Assembly: GCA_021777135.1 (NCBI GenBank)
Contig: JAJYDX010000001.1
Coordinates: forward strand, 186,001 to 250,000
Direction of reading: 5' to 3'
Source of the DNA: a bacterium
GTDB lineage: Bacteria > SZUA-79 > Acidulodesulfobacterales > Acidulodesulfobacteraceae
DNA: 64,000 nucleotides
Of this stretch, positions 29,003 to 40,106 are shown piece by piece. A program made the translations under genes and the position numbers. A model generated the notes under the pieces. The model was not told where the DNA came from, made no database searches, and was given only the letters and a program-made list of their open reading frames with translations. Each line of letters begins with the position of its first letter. The first letter of the stretch is position 1.

Positions 29003-29551
29003 ATGCGGATTATAAGCGGTTTACTGAAGGGAAGAAAAATCCCCAACGTATTTAACGTAAAAAATGTTTCCCCGTCGTCGGATTTCTTAAAAGGGGTATT
29101 GTTTAACGTAATAGGAAACGGGATAGAAGGCAAAATTTTTTCCGATTTATATGCCGGAACCGGCAATGTAGGTTTCGAGGCACTTTCGAGAGGGGCGGCT
29201 TTATGTATTTTCGTTGAAACTTCTCCGGAGTTAATATCCGTCATTATTAAACTGTCGAAACAATTCGGCGTAGAAGAAAGAGTCAAAATCATTAAAAAAG
29301 ACGTTTTAAGAGCCATAGAAAGCGGGGTTTTGAATGAATATAAGCCCGATTATATTTTTATAGACCCGCCCTACGATTCGGGGCTTTGCGAAAAAACGAT
29401 TAATAGAATTAAGGAATGTTCCGCTGCCGCAAGCAATATAATCGTACAACACGATAAACGCGAAGCGTTATTGACCGAATATCCGCCGTATAAATTAATA
29501 AACCAAAAACCGCATGGCAAATCGGTTTTATCGTTTTACAGCGCGAATTAA
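29003..29551 (+). CDS. rsmD: 16S rRNA (guanine(966)-N(2))-methyltransferase RsmD
   Basis: MRIISGLLKGRKI; DLYAGTGNVGFEALSRGA; YIFIDPPYDSG. Confidence 0.93.
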   Translation: MRIISGLLKGRKIPNVFNVKNVSPSSDFLKGVLFNVIGNGIEGKIFSDLYAGTGNVGFEALSRGAALCIFVETSPELISVIIKLSKQFGVEERVKIIKKDVLRAIESGVLNEYKPDYIFIDPPYDSGLCEKTINRIKECSAAASNIIVQHDKREALLTEYPPYKLINQKPHGKSVLSFYSAN

Positions 29552-29618
29552 TTACGACGTCAAGTTATATTTCCAGTTTTTGATTTTCGGCATAACGTTT
29601 CGCATTTTAAAATATATT

Positions 29619-32246
29619 TTACAGTCTGTCTATTTTTAAGGAAAAACCTCTTAGCAATATCGAATTTAAAGAAACGGTTATGCTGGAAACGGCCATAGCG
29701 GCTCCGGCAAAAGCAGGCGGTATTAAAAAACCAGTTAGGCCGTAGAAAACTCCGGCTGCTAAAGGTATGCCTAAACCGTTAAAGAAAAAAGCCCAGAAAA
29801 GGTTCTGTTTTACTTTAAACAGTGTTTTTCTGCCGAGAGATATAGTTTTATAAACGTCCTTAATATCGTTTTTTACTAAAATAACGTCGCCCGTTTCTCT
29901 TGCGACGTCGGTTCCGCTCCCTATAGCAATTCCAACGTCTGCGGCGGCAAGCGCGGGAGCATCGTTTATACCGTCGCCCACCATGGCGACTTTTAATCCG
30001 GCGTTTTTTAGTTCTTTTATTTCGTTAAACTTGTCTTGAGGTAGAACGTTTGCTATGACGTTTTTTTCGTCTATTCCGGCTTGGACTGCGGCGTTTATGG
30101 CGGAATTTCGGTTATCCCCTGTTAAAAGATATATTGAAACATCCATAGATTTTAATTTTGATATAGCTGGTTGTACTGTTTCTTTAACTCTGTCCGATAA
30201 AGAAATAATTCCTGCAATATTGGAACCTACCGATATTCCGATAACAGTTTTTCCTTCCTTTGAAAATTTTTCTTCGAATTCGTTAAATTTAAACATATCA
30301 AAGTTTGCATCTCCAGCGTTTTTGAATATTTCTTTTTTACCGATTATTATTTTTTTACCTTCGTAATTTAATTTTATGCCGAAGCCTCCGATTTCATCAA
30401 AATTTTCCGGCGCAGCAATGTTTTCTGCCGGTAGAATGATATTATTCGACGCGGTTTTTTGTTCATTAAATTTGTCTACGATTGCGGCAGCTATGGGGTG
30501 CGATGAAAAACTTTCGGCATATGCCGCAATTTTCAAGATTTCGCTTTCGGGTAAACCGTTAATAGATATAATATCTATAACTTCGGGTTTACCGTAGGTA
30601 ATGGTTCCGGTCTTATCAAAAACTACGGCATTTATTCTTGCGATTTCTTCGAGGCTCGACGATTTTTTAATCAGTATCCCTTTTTCTAAACCTATGGAGC
30701 TTCCGACCATAAGAGCCATCGGCGTGGCAAGTCCCATTGCGCAGGGGCATGCTATAACTAAAACGGCTATGGAGGCTGACAGGGCAAATAAAAAATTTGA
30801 ATGGAATATAAATTTCCAGACGGAAAAAGTTATTAAGGATATTATAACTACGGCAGGAACGAAATAATTAGTAACTTCATCTGCTATGCGTTGAATGGGA
30901 GCCTTATCCGCCTGAGCATCTTCGACTAATCTGACTATTTGTGAAAGCACGGTATCCTTCCCTACCCTTAACGCCTTAATTTTAATAACCTGCCCTCTGT
31001 TTATAGTGGCTCCGCTTACCTCTTTGCCTATGCCTTTTTCTGCCGGAACGGGTTCGCCAGTCAGCATGGATTCGTCTATTTGGGTTTGTCCGGACGTAAT
31101 TACGCCGTCAACCGGAATTTTATCCCCTTTTTTTACAAGCAGGATATCGCCGATTTTCACAGCGGAAGTTTCTATTTCTTTAATTGTTCCGTCAGCAAGG
31201 ACGAGATTAGCCTTGTTTGCCTGAAGTTTAAACAAGGCTTTCAGAGATGAAGCCGCCCTTTGTTTCGATAATTTTTCCAGCAGTTTCCCGGTTCTTATAA
31301 AAAGAATAAGCAAAACCGAAGTGTCGAAGTAAAGTTCGCCCCTAAATAAAAACACGGAAGCGACGGAATAAAAATATGCGGCTGAAATGCCTAGGGCAAC
31401 CAGCACGTCCATATTGGACGAAAAACTTTTTAAAGAGTAATACGCCCCCTTATAAAACGTCAGTCCTGCGGTGAACTGGACTATAGTCGCCAGTACAAAT
31501 AAAGCAAATATCCTGTATATGCCGAATATATCGATATACGTAAGTATGACGACGGGAACAGCAATTATTAGCGTAAAAATCAACCAGTAAAGGTCTTTTT
31601 TCCAGTCGGGTATTTTGCGGCGTCTTCCGAATATACCGAATAAATTAGATAAAGGTGCTATAAAAGTAGTTTCCCCGACGGACTTTAAAATTTCTTCTCT
31701 TCCCTCCGTTTCTTTTGTTAATTTTCCTTCGCGGTCTTCGGCTTCATCTACCGGCGTGTATCCGCTTTCTATTACCGCTTTGAATATTTCTTCTTTTGAA
31801 GTTTTTGAAGGGTCGAAGGATACCGAGCCGCTTTCTCCTACGAAGTTTACGATTATCGAGCTTACCCCTATTACCTTTCCCACGTCTTTTTCTATGGCTT
31901 TTGCGCAGTTAGTGCAGTGCATCCCTTCGATTTTGAATTTAATATTTTTGATGCCTTCAGCATTGTCCGCGTTTGTCGATGTAGCGGAATTAACCGGATT
32001 TGTTTCGCCCGTTTCTATTAAATCAGCCCCAAAGCCTGCAAACTCGATCATTTTTAATATATCCTGAGGAGCGGGCGTATCTTGTTCCGTATCGACGTAA
32101 AGGGTTTCGTTTATGAAGTTAAGTTTAGCGTCCCTTACGCCGTCCATTCTTTTAACTGTATCGGTTATAGTTGCGGCGCAGGCGGCGCAGTCCATTTTGC
32201 TTATCTTAAACCTGTAGCTTTTATAAGGAGGGTTTGCCGTTTCCAT
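29619..32246 (-). CDS. copA: Copper-translocating P-type ATPase
   Basis: Two HMA domains ([20 protein letters not shown]), [30 protein letters not shown]. Confidence 0.96.
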   Translation of the reverse strand: METANPPYKSYRFKISKMDCAACAATITDTVKRMDGVRDAKLNFINETLYVDTEQDTPAPQDILKMIEFAGFGADLIETGETNPVNSATSTNADNAEGIKNIKFKIEGMHCTNCAKAIEKDVGKVIGVSSIIVNFVGESGSVSFDPSKTSKEEIFKAVIESGYTPVDEAEDREGKLTKETEGREEILKSVGETTFIAPLSNLFGIFGRRRKIPDWKKDLYWLIFTLIIAVPVVILTYIDIFGIYRIFALFVLATIVQFTAGLTFYKGAYYSLKSFSSNMDVLVALGISAAYFYSVASVFLFRGELYFDTSVLLILFIRTGKLLEKLSKQRAASSLKALFKLQANKANLVLADGTIKEIETSAVKIGDILLVKKGDKIPVDGVITSGQTQIDESMLTGEPVPAEKGIGKEVSGATINRGQVIKIKALRVGKDTVLSQIVRLVEDAQADKAPIQRIADEVTNYFVPAVVIISLITFSVWKFIFHSNFLFALSASIAVLVIACPCAMGLATPMALMVGSSIGLEKGILIKKSSSLEEIARINAVVFDKTGTITYGKPEVIDIISINGLPESEILKIAAYAESFSSHPIAAAIVDKFNEQKTASNNIILPAENIAAPENFDEIGGFGIKLNYEGKKIIIGKKEIFKNAGDANFDMFKFNEFEEKFSKEGKTVIGISVGSNIAGIISLSDRVKETVQPAISKLKSMDVSIYLLTGDNRNSAINAAVQAGIDEKNVIANVLPQDKFNEIKELKNAGLKVAMVGDGINDAPALAAADVGIAIGSGTDVARETGDVILVKNDIKDVYKTISLGRKTLFKVKQNLFWAFFFNGLGIPLAAGVFYGLTGFLIPPAFAGAAMAVSSITVSLNSILLRGFSLKIDRL

Positions 32247-32297
32247 ATATTTATAATATCACATTGTGAACAAATTGGCAGGCTTGAAAATTAAAAT

Positions 32298-32861
32298 TTA
32301 TAATAAGCTTTTTATTATAATCTCATATGCTTCCTTCAAATCTTTTACGTAAAAATCAGGAGCAATGTTTTCGTCGTGTTCGTACATGAAATTTCTTATA
32401 TAAAAAGATTTTAAACCGGAGTTTTTTGCAAGCATAATATCGCTGTCTTTGTCGCCGACCATATAGGATTTATCAGTGTCGATATTAAATTTTTCGACGC
32501 CTTTAAGAACCATCCCTGTTTCCGGTTTCCGGCAGGAGCATTTTATATTATAAGGTTCGACCGTTCCATTTTCGTGATGGGGACAAAAATATAAATCGTC
32601 GATTATAACCCCCTTATCTTCGTATATCTTAAGAAGTTTATTATTTACAGCTATCAAATCTTCAGTATTAAAAAAACCTTTTGCTATACCCGCCTGATTA
32701 GTGACTATTATGAGCAAAAATCCGCAGGCTTTTAAAGACTTTAAGGCATCGATAGAATCGGGCATTATTATTATATCTTCAGGTTTTTTTAAATAACCTA
32801 CGTCTTTAATCAATACACCGTCCCTGTCTAAAAAAACGCATTTATTTTTATTTATTTTCAT
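32298..32861 (-). CDS. gmhB: D-glycero-beta-D-manno-heptose 1,7-bisphosphate 7-phosphatase (HAD)
   Basis: VFLDRDGVLIKDVGYL; ITNQAGIAKGFF; CPHHENG…CSCRKPETGM. Confidence 0.9.
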   Translation of the reverse strand: MKINKNKCVFLDRDGVLIKDVGYLKKPEDIIIMPDSIDALKSLKACGFLLIIVTNQAGIAKGFFNTEDLIAVNNKLLKIYEDKGVIIDDLYFCPHHENGTVEPYNIKCSCRKPETGMVLKGVEKFNIDTDKSYMVGDKDSDIMLAKNSGLKSFYIRNFMYEHDENIAPDFYVKDLKEAYEIIIKSLL

Positions 32862-33777
32862 CCGGTCTCGTTTTCCATCTGTTGTGTATCCAGAACCACT
32901 GTTCGGGATATTGTTTAATTATATCTTCTATTTTTTCATTGAACATCCGTAGAATATTAATCGTGTCAATTTTTCTATTTCCGGTATATTTTATATCGAG
33001 CGGAGGTTCTATTATAAGCCTGTGTTTAGCGTAATTTCCTCCGCCATTATTTATGCTTTCTTCATTAAGCCTGACCATAAAAGCCGGCACTACCGGTAGT
33101 TTTGTTTTTGCGGCAATATTTGCCATACCCGGCATAGTGCAGGCTTTGACTCCAAAAAAATCTACGAAAACACCTATGCGTTTGGAGGCATTTTCGTCAG
33201 GCAGGAATCCGACTATTTCATTGCCGTTTAACGCAGAAATTATACTTTTTACGGCGTTTTCCCTGTTATAAATCACCTTGTTCCCCGCCCCGCTCCTTAA
33301 TTTATATAGGATTTTTTCTATATAAGGATTATCTAACGGTCTTGCCAGTACGTTGCCCCTAAAGCTTTTAAGCGCGAAAGTTTTTGCCAATAGCTCCCAG
33401 TTTCCGAAGTGCGCCGTAAGCAGGAGTATGCCCTGTTTGCCGTAAATATTTTTTACATAGTCGAAATTAGACTCTACAAAATCGTCGATATTATCCTTAT
33501 TATATTTATCTAGCCTGAAAATTTCTATGAAAACCATCCCGAGGTTTTTATAGAAATTTACCGAAATATCGGTTAATTCCTTTTCGGTTTTATCAGGAAA
33601 GGCGATTTTAAGATTGTTTAAGGTATGATTTCTGTGTTTTTTGTCTAACTTATAAAATAATATTCCAAGAAACCTGCCTATTTTTAAGGACACACCTAAA
33701 GGCAGGATATTTAAAAAGAGATAAAAAGAATATACCAAAATAAATTCAAAATATGCTAACAACTTGTTTTTTTTCAT
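32848..33777 (-). CDS. lpxL: Lipid A biosynthesis acyltransferase (LpxL/HtrB family)
   Basis: LLLTAHFGNWELLAK; VFVDFFGVKACTMPG; QWFWIHNRWKTRP. Confidence 0.9.
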   Translation of the reverse strand: MKKNKLLAYFEFILVYSFYLFLNILPLGVSLKIGRFLGILFYKLDKKHRNHTLNNLKIAFPDKTEKELTDISVNFYKNLGMVFIEIFRLDKYNKDNIDDFVESNFDYVKNIYGKQGILLLTAHFGNWELLAKTFALKSFRGNVLARPLDNPYIEKILYKLRSGAGNKVIYNRENAVKSIISALNGNEIVGFLPDENASKRIGVFVDFFGVKACTMPGMANIAAKTKLPVVPAFMVRLNEESINNGGGNYAKHRLIIEPPLDIKYTGNRKIDTINILRMFNEKIEDIIKQYPEQWFWIHNRWKTRPDENK

Positions 33778-35035
33778 TAGGCTTTGTTGTAAATATATTC
33801 AAAAAAAGATTTATCGATAATTATTTCAAAATCTAAATAATAAATTTTACTGATTATATCGGAGTTATTGAATTCATTTAATTTTTTTAATTTTACATAA
33901 TCCTTAAAAGTTGTAACTGCCATTAAGTCTTTGTTTTTACTTAACATTTTTTTTATATAAAGTATATCTTTATTGCTATAGTCGTGATGGTCTTTAAATT
34001 CTATTTTATAATCAATTTCAGCGCCGCAGTTTATTAAATTTTCGTAAAAATAATCGGGGTTCCCTATAGCGCAGACGGTTATTATTCTTTTACTTTTTAA
34101 ATTCGCCGCCGAAATATTGTTGTGCATGGATATAAGTTCATTCGGATTGTAATAAGAATAAAATATCTGACAGTTCTTATTATATTTTTTTATTTTGGTT
34201 TCAATGCTGTTTTTAAATCCTGAATTATTTTCCAATAATTCAGCACTGCATTTGTTGACAATTATAATGTCGGCATATTTTAAAGCGCTAAGGGGCTCCC
34301 TTAAAATTCCAGCCGGAAGGACGTTTTGAATAAAAATGTCAATATTGGCGTCTATAATTAATATATTTACATTTTTTTTTATATTTAATGCCGTAAAACC
34401 GTCGTCTAAAATTACCGCTTTTTTGAAACCTTCCGATTTTTTATGGGCGTCTTTATATGCACATTTTCCCGATATATATATATCCTCAGTATCTGTTTGT
34501 AATAATCCGGATACGCCTGTCGCTGCACTTTCGGCAAGATTATAATATATCTCGTCGTTGTTTAAACAAATTTTTGCCGCAGACAGTCTGTTTTTAGATA
34601 TTATTACCGGAATATTTAATTTTTTAGAGCGGAATTTTTCAATTAATAGGATTGCTTCATCCGGCAACTTTTTTCTGGAAACAGGAATTTCATATTCCCA
34701 GCCAGCTATATAGACTTTTTTTTTAAACCGCCTTTATATCCACGGCTTATAATACATGGTCTTAAGCCTTTTTCGTATAAATATTCGGCTAAACTTAACG
34801 CAAAGGGGGTTTTCCCGGCCCCTCCCATATTAATATTGCCGAAACTCACTACGAACAAACCGGAATCTTTTGTATTTACGCTACTGAAAGCGACTCTTTT
34901 TATTTTTGAAAACAAAATTACGACAAAAGACGATAAAATGAGCGGCAATTTCAAAGCTAGTTTTAAGAAGCTTATTTTTTGCCCGTATTCTTTCTTATTA
35001 GTCAAAAAATTAAGTATATGTTTATAAAATTTCAT
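33777..35035 (-). CDS. lpxK: Tetraacyldisaccharide 4'-kinase, split into two frames (programmed frameshift, phase-variable tract, pseudogene or sequencing error)
   Basis: N-terminal ORF 35035-34706 (SFGNINMGGAGKTPFALSLAEYL…SRGYKGG) and C-terminal ORF to 33777 (VILDDGFTALNI…REPLSALKYADIIIVNK) join after a -1 shift at A9. Confidence 0.88.
34715..34724 (-). other. A9G slippery tract containing dnaX-type A-AAA-AAG heptamer in lpxK
   Basis: Minus strand GGC GGT TTA AAA AAA AAG TCT ATA TAG; a -1 slip gives GTC TAT ATA GCT GGC TGG (VYIAGW…), entering the downstream ORF. Confidence 0.85.
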
Positions 35036-36225
35036 AATAATGAATTTGCAGCTTCCTTAATTCTGTCTAATCCTTCTTTTATGACGTCCAATCCTGTTGC
35101 GTAAGATAATCTTATAAAATTATCGTTGCCGAATTCAATACCCGGAACTGCCGCGACAAGATATTTATCTAAAAGATAATCGCAAAAACCGGTCGAGGAA
35201 TTAATTTTAATCTCTTTTTTTGCGTTACTAAAAATTTTAGATATATCTACGAATAAATAAAAAGCGCCGTCAGGTTTTATAGGAATCATGCTTTTAATAT
35301 TTGTATCGAAAAAATCTAGCATATAATTCCTTCTTTTCTGAAATTCGTCCCGCATCATAACCGTAAATTCGTATCCGCCTTTAAGAGCTGCCAATGCTCC
35401 GTATTGCGCAAAAGTAGTAGGATTTGAAGTACTTTGTGATTGAATGTTGTTCATAGCAGATATCAAGTCTTTGGGTCCCGTCGTATAGCCTATCCTAAAG
35501 CCGGTCATAGAATAAGTCTTAGAAACTGCGTTAACGGCAATGGTATTTTCTTTCATAGATTTATCTACCATTAAAGCGTTAAAAAATTTTTTACCGTCGA
35601 ATATAATTTTTTCGTATATGTCATCGGTTATAATATATAAACCGTTTTTCTTTGCAAAATTCGCAATATCTGTTGTATCTTTTTCATCCATTAAAACGCC
35701 TGTAGGATTTGAAGGACTGTTTAATATTACACCCTTTGTTTTAGCGGTTAAAGCGCCTTCCATGAGTTTTAAATTAAATTTAAAATTGTTCTTAGAAGTA
35801 TCCGCTATTACCGGAACTCCACCGGAAAGCTTTATGATTTCAGTATATGAAACCCAATAAGGGGATGGTATTATGATTTCGTCCCCATCGTTTAACATTG
35901 CGGAAAAAAGATTGTATAAAGAATGTTTGCCGCCGCAGGATACGATTATTTCCGAGTTTTCGTATCTGACGCCGTAATCTCCCAAAAATTTTTCCGCTAT
36001 AGCCGCTTTTAGTTCGTCTATTCCCGAAACCGGCGTATATTTTGTCTGCCCTTTATCTAATGCATTCTTAACTGCATTTTTTATGTAATCCGGCGTATCG
36101 AAATCAGGTTCGCCTGCTCCGAAACTAACGACGTTTTTTCCTTCCACCTTAAGTTTTTTGGCTTTTGCCGTTATGGCTAGGGTTGCCGACGGTTTAATTA
36201 AAGAAGCTCTACATGAGAGTTTCAT
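35032..36225 (-). CDS. aspC: Aspartate aminotransferase (class I PLP aminotransferase)
   Basis: SFGAGEPDFDTPDYIK; NSPSNPTGVL; VNAVSKTYSMTGFRIGY. Confidence 0.92.
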   Translation of the reverse strand: MKLSCRASLIKPSATLAITAKAKKLKVEGKNVVSFGAGEPDFDTPDYIKNAVKNALDKGQTKYTPVSGIDELKAAIAEKFLGDYGVRYENSEIIVSCGGKHSLYNLFSAMLNDGDEIIIPSPYWVSYTEIIKLSGGVPVIADTSKNNFKFNLKLMEGALTAKTKGVILNSPSNPTGVLMDEKDTTDIANFAKKNGLYIITDDIYEKIIFDGKKFFNALMVDKSMKENTIAVNAVSKTYSMTGFRIGYTTGPKDLISAMNNIQSQSTSNPTTFAQYGALAALKGGYEFTVMMRDEFQKRRNYMLDFFDTNIKSMIPIKPDGAFYLFVDISKIFSNAKKEIKINSSTGFCDYLLDKYLVAAVPGIEFGNDNFIRLSYATGLDVIKEGLDRIKEAANSLL

Positions 36226-36769
36226 CTTTTTCTCCTTTGGAATAAATTTTCAAAAGTTCTTCAGAAATAATAGCCGGAACCATACTTGAAACGTCCCCTC
36301 CAAGTCTTGAAATTTCCTTAACTATGGTGGAACTTAAAAACGAATATTTTTCGGCAGTCATCATAAATATAGTTTCTATGTCAGAGTTAAGAGTCCTGTT
36401 GGTAGTTGCGAGCTGCAGCTCGTATTCAAAGTCTGAAACAGCCCTTAATCCTCTTATTATTACTTTTGCTTTAATGCTTTCAACATATTTTACGAGAAGC
36501 CCCTTTAAGCCTATTACCGAAACCCTGTCAGCTTCTATTTCTTGATCTTCACTTAAAATTCTGTTTATAAGGTCTATGCGGGTAATTTGGGGAAATAGAT
36601 ATGGCTTTTTTTTATTGCATGCTACCGCTACGATAACCTTATCAAATACATTAAGGCTTCTTTTTAAAATATCTAGATGCCCGTATGTAACCGGGTCGAA
36701 CGAACCAGGATACACAGCGATTTTGTATTTTATCGAATCTGCCATTGCCATAAAGTTTATTTTTACCAT
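36209..36769 (-). CDS. coaD: Phosphopantetheine adenylyltransferase
   Basis: AVYPGSFDPVTYGHLDILKRSL; IIRGLRAVSDFEYELQLATTNR. Confidence 0.96.
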   Translation of the reverse strand: MVKINFMAMADSIKYKIAVYPGSFDPVTYGHLDILKRSLNVFDKVIVAVACNKKKPYLFPQITRIDLINRILSEDQEIEADRVSVIGLKGLLVKYVESIKAKVIIRGLRAVSDFEYELQLATTNRTLNSDIETIFMMTAEKYSFLSSTIVKEISRLGGDVSSMVPAIISEELLKIYSKGEKDETLM

Positions 36770-36955
36770 AAAAACGATAAAATTGCAATTAACTAAAATT
36801 TATGCATAAAAATAACATAAAAAAATACTTGACAGATAGTTTATTAGATATAATAATAGTTACTTTTTAATTAAAATTACAATCACAAAATAAACCGGTA
36901 AAAAATATTTTTGACAGTGCATAATAATTAAAAACTTGGGATATATAATATATAT

Positions 36956-38668
36956 ATGAACCACGAACTTAAAAAAGATTATACGGCTTTTAATAAGCTA
37001 TTGTTTCCGATATTAGCGATAAACTATAAATATGACGTAATATTTTTAAATAATACCGCAAAAAAAGTTTATAACGCCGATATTAAAGATATTTACGGTC
37101 CCGCCGCTTTAGAGCATTCGGGTGGTATTAACTGTAAGTGCTATAAAATATCCCATGGATACGACAGGCCGTGTTTTGAGTTAGACGAAGACTGTCCGGT
37201 AAGGGATCTTATAAATGATAGGGATAAAAACATTGTATTAGTAAAGCATAACCACAAAGGAAATATATATAAAGTAGAAGCATACAGGGACGATGAAGAC
37301 GATTTTTTATTTTTAGAATCCCATGTAAATATTACCGAGTTTATCTCAGAAATGGATGTTATTAAAAAAGCAAAAGAAGAAATAGAGTCGTCTCAGAGAA
37401 AATTAAAAGAGTCGGAAGAACTCTTTAGGACTCTAATTGACAATCTTCCTATTAGCATTGGCATGCATAAAGACAAATATATTTACGCAAATCCTGAGTT
37501 TTTTAAAATGTTCGGCTATACGAAAAATGATTTGAAATATCTTAATGCATGGGAGGTAGATGCCGACGAATACAGGGATGCCGCTAAAATAAGAATTGAG
37601 CGAGGACTTCAAGATATAAACGACAAATACGACATAGTACTTCAAGGGATTAAGAAATCAGGCGAAAAATTATGGATGCATATTTACACTAACTCAGTTA
37701 AATACAAGGGCGAAGTGGTAAGAGTTGCTAGCTTTATCGACGTTACCGAAATGGTAAATTTAAGGGATTCTATAGAACAGGAAAAGAACCTTTTTAAAAC
37801 ATTAATCGAAAATATTCACTCTGGAATAGCTTTATACGGAAAAGAAAAGTTTATATATGTTAATTCTGGATTGCTCAATTTATTCGGTTTTACTAAGGAC
37901 GATTTTTTAAATAAGAAGGTGCAGGATTTTTTTGACATGGACGAAAATCAGATTTATTCCTCAAAAGTTTCTTTATTTGAAGTGCATCATACTAAAGAAT
38001 TTTCATCGCGGTTTATTTATAAATATAATGATAAAAAGCTCGGTATTCGCTATATAGATTTATTCAGAACAGTAGTCTTTTACAGGGGCGAGGAAACAGG
38101 CCTTGCCATTTTTACCGATGTAACCGACCAGATATTCAGGGAACAGAATATAATAGTAGAGAAGGATATATATAAGGAACTTTCGGAGATAGACTCCTTA
38201 ACGCAAATATATAACAGGAGGGCATTGGATGCTAAACTTGGAGAACTTTTTAACTTAGCTAAAAGATATAACAGGCCGTTATCTCTTATAATGTTCGATA
38301 TAGACAGGTTTAAAAACGTTAACGATGCCCTGGGGCATGGAATTGGAGATATAGTACTTAAAGAAATTGCGGCGGTTGCCAAAAAGGACCTAAGGATTAC
38401 GGATTTTTTTGCAAGATACGGCGGCGAGGAGTTCATGATAATAGCTCCTGAAACGCCTTTAGAAACAGCATTGGGTCTTGCCGAAAGATTGAGGTTAAAT
38501 GTTCAGAACCACGATTTTAAAATAGGAAGGAAAATAACTATAAGCCTAGGCGTGGTTTCTCTGGCATTAAAAGAATCTCAAGATAGTTTTATCAGTAGAG
38601 TTGATTCTGCTCTATATAAAGCAAAAGAGGGCGGAAGGAATTTGGTTTGGAGTGAAAATTTTAATTGA
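36956..38668 (+). CDS. PAS-domain diguanylate cyclase (GGDEF)
   Basis: Multiple PAS-like regions; DSLTQIYNRRALD; RYGGEEFMIIAPE. Confidence 0.92.
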   Translation: MNHELKKDYTAFNKLLFPILAINYKYDVIFLNNTAKKVYNADIKDIYGPAALEHSGGINCKCYKISHGYDRPCFELDEDCPVRDLINDRDKNIVLVKHNHKGNIYKVEAYRDDEDDFLFLESHVNITEFISEMDVIKKAKEEIESSQRKLKESEELFRTLIDNLPISIGMHKDKYIYANPEFFKMFGYTKNDLKYLNAWEVDADEYRDAAKIRIERGLQDINDKYDIVLQGIKKSGEKLWMHIYTNSVKYKGEVVRVASFIDVTEMVNLRDSIEQEKNLFKTLIENIHSGIALYGKEKFIYVNSGLLNLFGFTKDDFLNKKVQDFFDMDENQIYSSKVSLFEVHHTKEFSSRFIYKYNDKKLGIRYIDLFRTVVFYRGEETGLAIFTDVTDQIFREQNIIVEKDIYKELSEIDSLTQIYNRRALDAKLGELFNLAKRYNRPLSLIMFDIDRFKNVNDALGHGIGDIVLKEIAAVAKKDLRITDFFARYGGEEFMIIAPETPLETALGLAERLRLNVQNHDFKIGRKITISLGVVSLALKESQDSFISRVDSALYKAKEGGRNLVWSENFN

Positions 38669-38744
38669 TTTATATTTAAAAATCTGATATATTTAAAAAT
38701 CTATTTTATTTTAATATTTTAAAATTAAGGGGAGTTAATTATTT

Positions 38745-39005
38745 ATGGCAAATCATAAATCTGCGGAAAAAAGGTCAAGGCAGACAAAAAAAAGAACAGA
38801 GCGTAATACTGGAAGTATTTCAAAAATGAAAACGGGAATAAAAAAGCTCAAAGCAGCCGTTGTCGAAAACGACAAAGAAAAAGCCGCTTCGCTTTTTAAT
38901 TCAAACGTATCTTATATTATGCAGTTAGCCGCAAAGAAAATAATACATAAAAATAATGCTTCTAGAAAAGTAGCGGCGCTCGCAAAACTTAAAAATACCA
39001 TTTAA
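38745..39005 (+). CDS. rpsT: 30S ribosomal protein S20
   Basis: MANHKSAEKRSRQTKKRTERN…IHKNNASRKVAALAK. Confidence 0.96.
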   Translation: MANHKSAEKRSRQTKKRTERNTGSISKMKTGIKKLKAAVVENDKEKAASLFNSNVSYIMQLAAKKIIHKNNASRKVAALAKLKNTI

Positions 39006-39030
39006 CATAATTATAGTAAGTTCGTTTACC

Positions 39031-40014
39031 TTATAAAATAGCGAACTTAAATATAAATTCCTCGAAAATTAAATCAGGCGGATATGACGTAGTCTTAAGC
39101 TTTAAATCTGCGTCTTGCAAAAGTTTTACAGTATTTTCTAATTCTTGTATCTTAAAGGAAGAAAGGTTTTTCATAAATTTCTTTTTGAGGAAAGGCAGGA
39201 CGGAGTTTAGGCTCAAGATAGTTTCAGAATCCATGCCCGACTGCTCTTGTATTTTTGCTCTATGGAGTTTTCTTATTTCGTTATACAATACGGAAATAAT
39301 TTTCACAGGTTCTTCCCCGTCGCTATAAACGATATTAAATATAGAGAATGCGGCTTTTAAATCGCGGTCTAAAATCTTGTCAGTCAAGTCGAATATATTA
39401 AATTTTTTAGAAAGAGAAATAATCGGTTTAATTTTACTTAATGGTATTTCCATTCTGATGCCAACCGCATCCTTCCCTAAATTAAGCCCCGAGGTTAATT
39501 TATCCAGTTCCGAATCGATATTTTGAATATTGTTTCCGGTATATCGCATTATGTAGTATGCGGCTTCATCGGAAAGCAGTATGCCTTTTTCTTCCGACAA
39601 TTTTTTTATATAAGGCGGCAGTTCGTTATCGTATAATAGTCTTATTTTATTTAGCCTGAAGTAATCTTTATTTTTAGATTCCTTGAAAAATTTTGTATTT
39701 TCATTGACTTTAGAGCTTTTATAATAGAGTATGACTATTGTATCTGGAGAAGGGGATTTTATATATTCCAGCATATTTTCGTTGTTAAGGAACGAATCAT
39801 CGAAATCTTCCACCTGCACTATTCTTTTTTCGGAAAACGCGGGATAACTCTCCGCAATATTTAAAAATTCGGATAAAGATGGGGAAATAAGCCTGTCAAA
39901 ATTAAAATCGAACTGTTCTTTTTTTAAAATTGAGGATTTTATTTTTTCTATTTCTTTTTTTATCCTGAATATGTCTTCGCCGTAAAAAAAATAAATTAAA
40001 ACTTCGTTTTTCAT
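39031..40014 (-). CDS. holA: DNA polymerase III subunit delta
   Basis: YFFYGEDIFRIKKEIEKI; ISLSKKFNIFDLTDKILDRD architecture. Confidence 0.85.
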   Translation of the reverse strand: MKNEVLIYFFYGEDIFRIKKEIEKIKSSILKKEQFDFNFDRLISPSLSEFLNIAESYPAFSEKRIVQVEDFDDSFLNNENMLEYIKSPSPDTIVILYYKSSKVNENTKFFKESKNKDYFRLNKIRLLYDNELPPYIKKLSEEKGILLSDEAAYYIMRYTGNNIQNIDSELDKLTSGLNLGKDAVGIRMEIPLSKIKPIISLSKKFNIFDLTDKILDRDLKAAFSIFNIVYSDGEEPVKIISVLYNEIRKLHRAKIQEQSGMDSETILSLNSVLPFLKKKFMKNLSSFKIQELENTVKLLQDADLKLKTTSYPPDLIFEEFIFKFAIL

Positions 40015-40069
40015 ATATAATAAATTTTATAATAAAAAAGATTTTTTTAAAAGTTTTTGATTTATCTGG

Positions 40070-40098
40070 TTGACATTTTAATTATATTTTATTAATAT
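40070..40098 (+). promoter_or_regulatory. Sigma-70 promoter for secG
   Basis: TTGACA-17 bp-TAATAT; the predicted start site is within a few nt of the secG ATG (40107). Confidence 0.65.
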
Positions 40099-40106
40099 AA
40101 TTTATT

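Noticed and set aside
31615-32067. 150-aa forward ORF and other forward ORFs within 30055-32294
   Set aside because: Antisense shadows of the copA coding frame.
32255-32275. TCACA-A-TGTGA-like palindrome upstream of copA
   Set aside because: Too short, with no geometry to a clear promoter; not an obvious CueR/CsoR/CopY site.
39017-39049. TAAGTTCG/CGAACTTA inverted repeat between rpsT and holA
   Set aside because: Short stem with a 17-nt loop, no T-tract, partly inside the holA 3' end; could be chance.
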